From assembly GCA_036226585.1 (NCBI GenBank), contig CP108998.1, positions 1-64,000 of the forward strand: DNA of 64,000 nt, read 5' to 3'. Below, piece by piece: positions 59,112 through 64,000 of the stretch. Within the stretch, counting starts at the first letter, position 1, and the number at the start of each line of letters is the position of its first letter. Made by a program: the position numbers and the translations under genes. The notes beneath the pieces are model-generated. The model was not told the origin of the DNA. It did no database searches and worked only from the letters and a program-made list of their open reading frames with translations. Source of the stretch: Streptomyces sp. NBC_00708 (GTDB lineage Bacteria > Actinomycetota > Actinomycetes > Streptomycetales > Streptomycetaceae).

Positions 59112-60320
59112 ATGGCCAACATCACGATCATCGGCGGCGGGCTGGCCGGCCTGACCGCGGCGATCGCCGCCGCCGAGCAAGGCGCCCGCGTCACGCTCCA
59201 CGAGGCGCACTCCCACCTGGGCGGCCGCGCCCGCTCGGCGGACGGGCCCTACGTCACCAACGACGGCCCGCACACCATCATGAACAACGGCCCCGCCTGG
59301 CAGTGGCTCATCCAGCGCGGGGTGGCCGGCCGCTATGTGCGCCTGTCCTTCCACGAGTGGACGCGCATGCGCTTCCGCCACCAGGGCAAGCTGCGCATGA
59401 CCCTGCCGCCCGGCTACATGAAGATGACGCTGCTCAAGCGGGACCGGCCGGTCCCCATCGACCGCTCCTTCCAGGACTGGGCGAGCGAGAACTTCCCCCA
59501 GCAGACGGTCGACGAGGCCCTCGGCTTCCTCGGCCCGATCCTCTTCGACGGCGACCCGGGCCGACTGTCCGCCGCCTTCGTCTGGGAGCGGCTGCTGCGG
59601 GTCGGCACGCCCAAGTTCCCCCTGCCCAGCCGCTACTTCATCGGCGGCTGGGGGGCGCTCGTCGAGCGCATGGCCCGCGTCGCCCGCCACCACGGGGTGG
59701 TCATCGAGACCAACTCCCGCCTGACCGAGCTCCCCACCGACGGCCCGGTGATCATCGCCACCTCGCTGGCCGCCGCACGCGGCCTGCTGAAGGACACCAC
59801 GCTGGAGTGGCCGAGCGGCACCTCCGCCCTGGTCGACCTGGCGGTCACCCGGTCCAAGAAGGACGGCAACGTCTCCTTCGACATGGACGAGGGCGGCTTC
59901 ACCTCCCAGTACTCCGACCACGACCCCTCCCTCGCGCCCGAGGGCCACGCCCTCTTCCAGGGCGCGATGCCGATCCGGCCCGGCGAGAACAAGGCCCAGG
60001 CCATCGCCCGGCTGGAGAAGCTGTTCGACCTCACGACCCCGGGCTGGCAGGACCGCACCCTGTGGCGCCGCGAGGGCGTCTCGCGCGGCCGCACCGGCGC
60101 CCTGGACCTGCCGGGCCTCAGCTGGCGCGACCGGCCCGCGATCGACCGGGGCGAGGGCGTCTACCTCGTCGGGGACAGCGTCGCCGCCCCCGGCATCCTC
60201 GCCGAGACCTCCATCAACAGCGGCCTCAAGGCCGCCGAACTCGCCCTGCGCGCCCGGCCCTTCACAGCCGCCGCGCCCCGCGTGGAGACGGCGCCCGAGC
60301 CGTCCGCCTCGATCCTGTAA
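59112..60320 (+). CDS. FAD-dependent oxidoreductase, amine oxidase/phytoene desaturase-like
   Basis: A 402-residue flavoprotein. ITIIGGGLAGLTAAIAAAEQ and the following HEAHSHLGGRARS form the FAD site of the amine oxidase/desaturase superfamily; YLVGDSVAAPGILAETSINSGLKAAELAL is the C-terminal FAD contact. It may oxidise C-C or C-N bonds, for example introducing double bonds. It begins the FAD-hemolysin-ligase-oxygenase string that ends the visible operon. Confidence 0.87.
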   Translation: MANITIIGGGLAGLTAAIAAAEQGARVTLHEAHSHLGGRARSADGPYVTNDGPHTIMNNGPAWQWLIQRGVAGRYVRLSFHEWTRMRFRHQGKLRMTLPPGYMKMTLLKRDRPVPIDRSFQDWASENFPQQTVDEALGFLGPILFDGDPGRLSAAFVWERLLRVGTPKFPLPSRYFIGGWGALVERMARVARHHGVVIETNSRLTELPTDGPVIIATSLAAARGLLKDTTLEWPSGTSALVDLAVTRSKKDGNVSFDMDEGGFTSQYSDHDPSLAPEGHALFQGAMPIRPGENKAQAIARLEKLFDLTTPGWQDRTLWRREGVSRGRTGALDLPGLSWRDRPAIDRGEGVYLVGDSVAAPGILAETSINSGLKAAELALRARPFTAAAPRVETAPEPSASIL

Positions 60321-60346
60321 CCCGACCCAGCAAGGGGGGTGCACGC

Positions 60347-61003
60347 ATGAGAATCACACTGTCCCAGCGCGGTGAACCGGACTGGCAGATCGCCTCCGAG
60401 CTCGCCCACCAGGTCTTCGCCAAGCAGTACCGGGCCAGCGTCCGGCCCGACCCCGACGGGTTCCTGGCGTTCTTCGACGAAGCGGAGGACGGCACCGAAC
60501 AGGCCCTGGCCTGCGCGGGACTTTCCTTCCCCGAGGGGGACACCCCCCTCCTGCTCGAACGCTATCTCGACGCGCCCGTCGAAGAGGTCCTCAGCGCCGA
60601 GGCCGGCGTCCAGGTCAAGCGCTCGCAGGTCATGCAGATCGGCAACGTCGCCTCCGTACGGGCGAGCGCCGGCGGCGAGATCATCAGGGCCATCCCCCTG
60701 ATCATGGCCTGCCTCGGCCGCCCGTACGCGGTGATGACGATGACCGGCCGGCTCGCCCAGCTGATGGAACGCCTCGGCTGCGTCTTCCACCCGCTCACCG
60801 ACGCCTCCCGCGAACGCCTCAGCGCCGAGGAGGCCGACCAGTGGGGCTCGTACTACGACACCCGGCCGGTCGTCGGCTGGGCCGAGGCCGCCGAGCAGAG
60901 CACCCTGCTGCTCGCCGCGATCGGCCGCTACTGCTTCGAATCGGTCGACATGCGGTTCGTCGCGAACCGCCCCGAGCAGAAGGTGCTGACCCGTGCTGCC
61001 TGA
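60347..61003 (+). CDS. Thermostable hemolysin (T_hemolysin) family protein
   Basis: A 218-residue protein that fits PF12261: FAKQYRASVRPDPDGFLAFF near the N terminus, LLLERYLDAPVEEVL, VMQIGNVASVRASAGGEIIR and MTGRLAQLMERLGCVFHPL. The fold is thought to be related to GNAT acyltransferases; the hemolysin name is historical and should not be taken as function. In biosynthetic loci it occurs beside acyl ligases, which suggests acyl transfer. The next gene overlaps its 3' end. Confidence 0.8.
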   Translation: MRITLSQRGEPDWQIASELAHQVFAKQYRASVRPDPDGFLAFFDEAEDGTEQALACAGLSFPEGDTPLLLERYLDAPVEEVLSAEAGVQVKRSQVMQIGNVASVRASAGGEIIRAIPLIMACLGRPYAVMTMTGRLAQLMERLGCVFHPLTDASRERLSAEEADQWGSYYDTRPVVGWAEAAEQSTLLLAAIGRYCFESVDMRFVANRPEQKVLTRAA

Positions 61004-62624
61004 CACCGAGCGCACCAGCCTGACCGCCGGACTCCTGCGGCAGGCCGACAGCGACGCCGTGATGCTGCGGGTCCTGCTCCCCGACGACGCCCCCGCCGGC
61101 AGCGCCCCCGCCGAGTGGACGTACCGCCAGATCATCGGCGCCTCCCTGCGCCTCGCCGGCCGCCTGGGGCAGTGGGCCGCCGAACACGGCCGCCCCGCCC
61201 GGGTCGGGCTGCTCGCGGAGAACTCGCCCGAGTGGGTCGTCGCCGACCTCGCCTCCCTGTTCGCCGGGGCCGTCGAGATCCCCGTCCCCACCGCCTTCGC
61301 CGCCGAACAGGCCGCCTCCCTCCTGGAGTCCGCCGACCTCTGCCTCGTCGACGACGCCGGCACCCGCGCCCTCGCCCGCTGGACCGACACCTCCCCCGTG
61401 AAGGTGCTGGCCGGCGGCTGCGAGGTGCGCCCCGTCGACCTGCCCGCGCTGCTCGCCGAGCCGTTCCGGACCGCCGACCTGCGCACCCCCTCCCGCGAGG
61501 AGGGGGTCATCAAGGTCATCCACACCTCCGGCACCACCTCCGCGCCCAAGGGCGTGCAGATCCGCCGGCACGGCCTGGACGCCCTGCTCACCTCGCTGCG
61601 CGCCCGCACCGGCACCGCGCTGTTCGAGCGCTACCTCTCCATCGTCCCGCTCAGCCTCCTCATCGAGCAGGTCGCCGGCCTCTACATGCCGTTCCTCGCG
61701 GGCGGCTCGGTCTCCTTCCTGCCGCCCGGCACCGCCCTGGTGGGCACCGCCGCCGACGCCGGACCCCGGATGCTCGCGCTGCTGCGCCAGGCCCGGCCCA
61801 CCGCGCTCGTCGTCCCGCCCACCGTCGCCGGACTGTTCCTCGCCCTGTGCGAGGAGGCGCCCGGGGAGAGCGTCGCCGAGCGGCACCTGCGGATCTTCGG
61901 CCACGAGGGCCCGGTGTTCATCGCCTGCGGCGGCGCGCCCGTCCCCGCCGAGATCCTCCAGCGCCTGGACGCCTTCGGACTCACCGTCCACGAGGGCTAC
62001 GGGCTCAGCGAGAACTCCTCCGTCGTCTCCTGGAACTTCCCCGGCGAGGTCAGGTTCGGCACCGTCGGCCGCCCGCTGGACCACGTCCAGGTCGAGCTGG
62101 CCGAGGACGGCGAACTGCTCATCCGCAGCACCTCGCTGTTCGCCGGCTACACCCGCGAGGACCCCTCCAGCGTCGTCGTGGACGAACAGGGCAGGCTGCA
62201 CACCGGCGACCTCGCCGAGATCGACGAGGACGGCTACCTCCGGATCACCGGCCGCAAGAAGAGCCTCATCATCACCGCCGGCGGGCGCAACGTGTCCCCG
62301 GAATGGGTCGAGGCCCGCTACCGCGAACTCGGCTTCGTCCGCGAGTCCGCGATCGTCGCCGACGCCCTGGAAGAGGTCCACGGCCTGTTCGTCATCGAGG
62401 CCGGCCTCGACCCCGGCACCGCCCGCGAACGCATCGACGCCTTCGGCCGGGAACGGCTCTCCGCCATCGAACGCGCCGCCGTCGTCCACCTCATGACCGA
62501 GGACGACCCCGACTACGCACGCTGCTTCACCGTCACCGGCCGCCCGCGCCGCGACGTCATCCGTGACCACGTAACCACCGGCCGCCCGCCGGCCGCACCG
62601 ACGCCCCACGAGGAGAAGGTATGA
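60993..62624 (+). CDS. Acyl-AMP ligase / acyl-CoA synthetase
   Basis: A 543-residue adenylate-forming enzyme with a full set of motifs: P-loop HTSGTTSAPKGVQI (177-190), YGLSENSSVVSWN, HTGDLAEIDEDGYLRITGRK and SLIITAGGRNVSPEWVEARY. It activates a fatty or polyketide-derived carboxylic acid for transfer to CoA or a carrier. Unlike the 43129 protein it is complete. GTG 60993 overlaps the upstream stop; ATGA joins it to the oxygenase gene. Confidence 0.92.
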   Translation: MLPDTERTSLTAGLLRQADSDAVMLRVLLPDDAPAGSAPAEWTYRQIIGASLRLAGRLGQWAAEHGRPARVGLLAENSPEWVVADLASLFAGAVEIPVPTAFAAEQAASLLESADLCLVDDAGTRALARWTDTSPVKVLAGGCEVRPVDLPALLAEPFRTADLRTPSREEGVIKVIHTSGTTSAPKGVQIRRHGLDALLTSLRARTGTALFERYLSIVPLSLLIEQVAGLYMPFLAGGSVSFLPPGTALVGTAADAGPRMLALLRQARPTALVVPPTVAGLFLALCEEAPGESVAERHLRIFGHEGPVFIACGGAPVPAEILQRLDAFGLTVHEGYGLSENSSVVSWNFPGEVRFGTVGRPLDHVQVELAEDGELLIRSTSLFAGYTREDPSSVVVDEQGRLHTGDLAEIDEDGYLRITGRKKSLIITAGGRNVSPEWVEARYRELGFVRESAIVADALEEVHGLFVIEAGLDPGTARERIDAFGRERLSAIERAAVVHLMTEDDPDYARCFTVTGRPRRDVIRDHVTTGRPPAAPTPHEEKV

Positions 62625-63529
62625 GCACCACCGTGAAGACCACCCCCTACGGCACCGGCAGCGGCCTGCTGGTCGAACCGGTCGCCGGCGGCTCGCTGGC
62701 CGACGTCGACCGCAAGGAGCTCCTCGACCTGCTGGCCGAGGCGGGCTTCCTGCTGCTGCGCGGCTTCGGGTCGGACATGACGTCGTTCACCGCGCTCGTC
62801 CAGAACACCTCCGTCTCCACCACCCTCGACCCGGCCCGCGACTTCTACTCCGAGGTCGCCCAGAAGGTCGACGCCGGCTTCGACGAGGTCGGGCTGCACA
62901 CCGAGAACGGCAACAGCCCCTTCCGCTCCCACCTCGCCTGGTTCTTCTGCGAGAAGGCCGCCTCCTCCGGCTCCCAGACCACCGTCTGCGACGGCTACCG
63001 CGTCTGGGACGCCCTGTCCCCGGCCGCCCGCGAGGCGTTCGCCGCGCAGGACATCGTCTACAGCCGCTACGTCGCCGAGCCGCAGTGGCGCGCGATGGCC
63101 CACCACCTGCTCGGCGGCACCAAGCCCGCCGAGGAGATCGAGGTCTCCGAACTGCTCGCCCTCACCGAGCAGCTGGCCGGCACCACGATCACCCCGGAGG
63201 CGGACGGCGGCATCCGCTACGCCTTCCGTACCCCGGCGGCCGACTCCACCGTGTTCGGCTCGCGCCCGTCCTTCGCGAACAGCATCCTGGGCCCGTCCTT
63301 CAACTACGAGAAGCCGCGGATCACCTTCGCCGACGGCACCGAGTTCTCCCCCGAACTCCTCGCCGAGATCGAGACGGTCACCGCCCTGGTCACCGAGAAC
63401 CTCGACTGGCAGCACGGCGACGCGGCCGTCATCGACAACACCCGCGTCATGCACGGCCGCCGGGCCATCACCGACCCGGACCGCACCATCTACAACGCCC
63501 TGAGCTACATCGAGGCACAGGCCGCCTGA
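62621..63529 (+). CDS. TauD/TfdA-like Fe(II)/2-oxoglutarate oxygenase
   Basis: A 302-residue non-haem iron oxygenase. The iron-binding His93-x-Glu95 (GLHTENGN) and distal His (NTRVMHGRRAI, about 284) form the facial triad, with the Arg after it placed to bind 2-oxoglutarate. Glu in place of Asp in HxD is a known variant. It would hydroxylate or desaturate a late intermediate, or act on an amino-acid side chain. Coupled to the ligase by ATGA and followed by the exporter. Confidence 0.88.
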   Translation: MSTTVKTTPYGTGSGLLVEPVAGGSLADVDRKELLDLLAEAGFLLLRGFGSDMTSFTALVQNTSVSTTLDPARDFYSEVAQKVDAGFDEVGLHTENGNSPFRSHLAWFFCEKAASSGSQTTVCDGYRVWDALSPAAREAFAAQDIVYSRYVAEPQWRAMAHHLLGGTKPAEEIEVSELLALTEQLAGTTITPEADGGIRYAFRTPAADSTVFGSRPSFANSILGPSFNYEKPRITFADGTEFSPELLAEIETVTALVTENLDWQHGDAAVIDNTRVMHGRRAITDPDRTIYNALSYIEAQAA

Positions 63530-63551
63530 CGGGACCGCCCGAGAGGACGCC

Positions 63552-64000
63552 ATGAACACCGACCCCACCGCACCCGGCACCAGCCTGTCGAAGGACACCT
63601 CCGACAGCGCGCCGCCGGACCCCCGCCGCTGGCGCCTGCTCGCCTTCGTCGGACTCGCACAGTTCATGGTCCTCCTGGACACGACGGTGGTGAACCTCGC
63701 CCTGCCCGCCATCCAGGCGGACCTCGGGGCGAGCGCCACCGGCGTCGAGTGGATCCTCACCGGATACATCCTCTGCTTCGGCGGACTGATGCTCCTCGGC
63801 GGCCGCACCGCCGACCGCTGGGGCCGCCGGCGTACGTTCCTGCTGGGCGCCGCCCTGTTCACGGGCGCCTCCCTGTGGTGCGGCGTCGCCGGCGGTACGG
63901 GCGTGCTCATCGCCGCCCGCGCCGTCCAGGGCTGCGGCGCGGCCTTCCTCTCGCCCGCCGCGATGTCCCTGGTCACGACCATCTTCCCGAAGGGCAAGGA
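63552..64000 (+). CDS. MFS exporter, DHA2/EmrB type (partial)
   Basis: The first 149 codons of a transporter cut by the window end. After a polar leader, RRWRLLAFVGLAQFMVLLDT carries the D-T-T-V-VN motif of 14-helix drug exporters (LDTTVVNLALP), followed by GYILCFGGLMLLGGRTADRW and GRRRTFLLG. Start ATG 63552 follows GAGAGGACG. Likely exports the cluster product. Confidence 0.9.
   Translation, partial: MNTDPTAPGTSLSKDTSDSAPPDPRRWRLLAFVGLAQFMVLLDTTVVNLALPAIQADLGASATGVEWILTGYILCFGGLMLLGGRTADRWGRRRTFLLGAALFTGASLWCGVAGGTGVLIAARAVQGCGAAFLSPAAMSLVTTIFPKGK

Noticed and set aside
60347..61003. Reading the T_hemolysin protein as a toxin
   Set aside because: The family name is historical; the position in a coupled biosynthetic operon argues for an enzymatic role.

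Overview
The window reads as the left end of a linear Streptomyces replicon, most likely a large linear plasmid or possibly a chromosome arm. Evidence: very high G+C with actinomycete codon use and frequent GTG starts; a palindrome-rich start with seven GCTTCGC motifs (GCGAAGC on the complementary strand, as in Streptomyces telomere hairpins); a HA-repeat helicase of the kind found near linear-replicon ends; a parAB cassette; two related replication modules; and a clear tap-tpg pair (23.8-26.9 kb) encoding the telomere-associated and terminal proteins. Species and identity with a known plasmid cannot be settled from sequence alone.

Layout. 1-0.55 kb: telomere-like palindromes and a 33-bp direct repeat. 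0.55-11.8 kb: terminal helicase, Tat-type secreted protein, ferredoxin, a broken replication-type gene facing a protein with an eCIS-cargo-like N terminus, two unknown genes, an ArsR/MFS pair and a WYL regulator. 10.7-14.3 kb: parA-parB flanked by seven copies of one palindrome, candidate parS sites. 14.3-18.0 kb: replication module A (primase-polymerase, P4-type helicase, small partner) with an iteron-like region containing a 37-bp inverted repeat. 18.0-21.2 kb: NmrA-like reductase, gamma-butyrolactone (GBL) receptor and FAD monooxygenase. 21.3-23.8 kb: replication module B, paralogous to A but with a diverged iteron and no primase-polymerase. 23.8-26.9 kb: tap-tpg.

27.2-64 kb is a regulatory and biosynthetic region that continues past the right end. 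It opens with an AfsA-type GBL synthase and a second TetR regulator separated by ARE-like operators. Then come three SARP activators interleaved with an assembly set I do not recognise as a known product class: didomain aromatase/cyclase, acyl-CoA dehydrogenase-like protein, two phosphopantetheinyl transferases, condensation-like protein, acyl-CoA carboxylase epsilon and beta subunits, tandem ACP, Cys-less truncated ketosynthase and truncated AMP-ligase fold. Two very small peptide genes lie around 11-bp SARP-type repeats at 44.4-44.9 kb. From 47.7 kb a single-direction, often translationally coupled operon encodes a highly reducing type II polyketide/fatty-acid-like system: malonyltransferase, ACP, ketoreductase, two hotdog dehydratases, a ketosynthase, a Cys-to-Ala ketosynthase homologue, a natural KS-CLF-like fusion, a KAS III-like enzyme lacking the decarboxylation residues, SnoaL fusion, aldo-keto reductase, FAD oxidoreductase, T-hemolysin family protein, acyl-AMP ligase, TauD-like oxygenase and MFS exporter.

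Inferred working model: the GBL synthase/receptor circuit acts through ARE operators on the SARP genes, one of which has a TTA codon and may need bldA; SARPs then act on 11-bp repeats upstream of the aromatase operon, SARP3, the small peptides and the fabD-led operon. The likely product is a polyene or reduced acyl chain activated, tailored and exported by the distal genes. Its structure is unknown.
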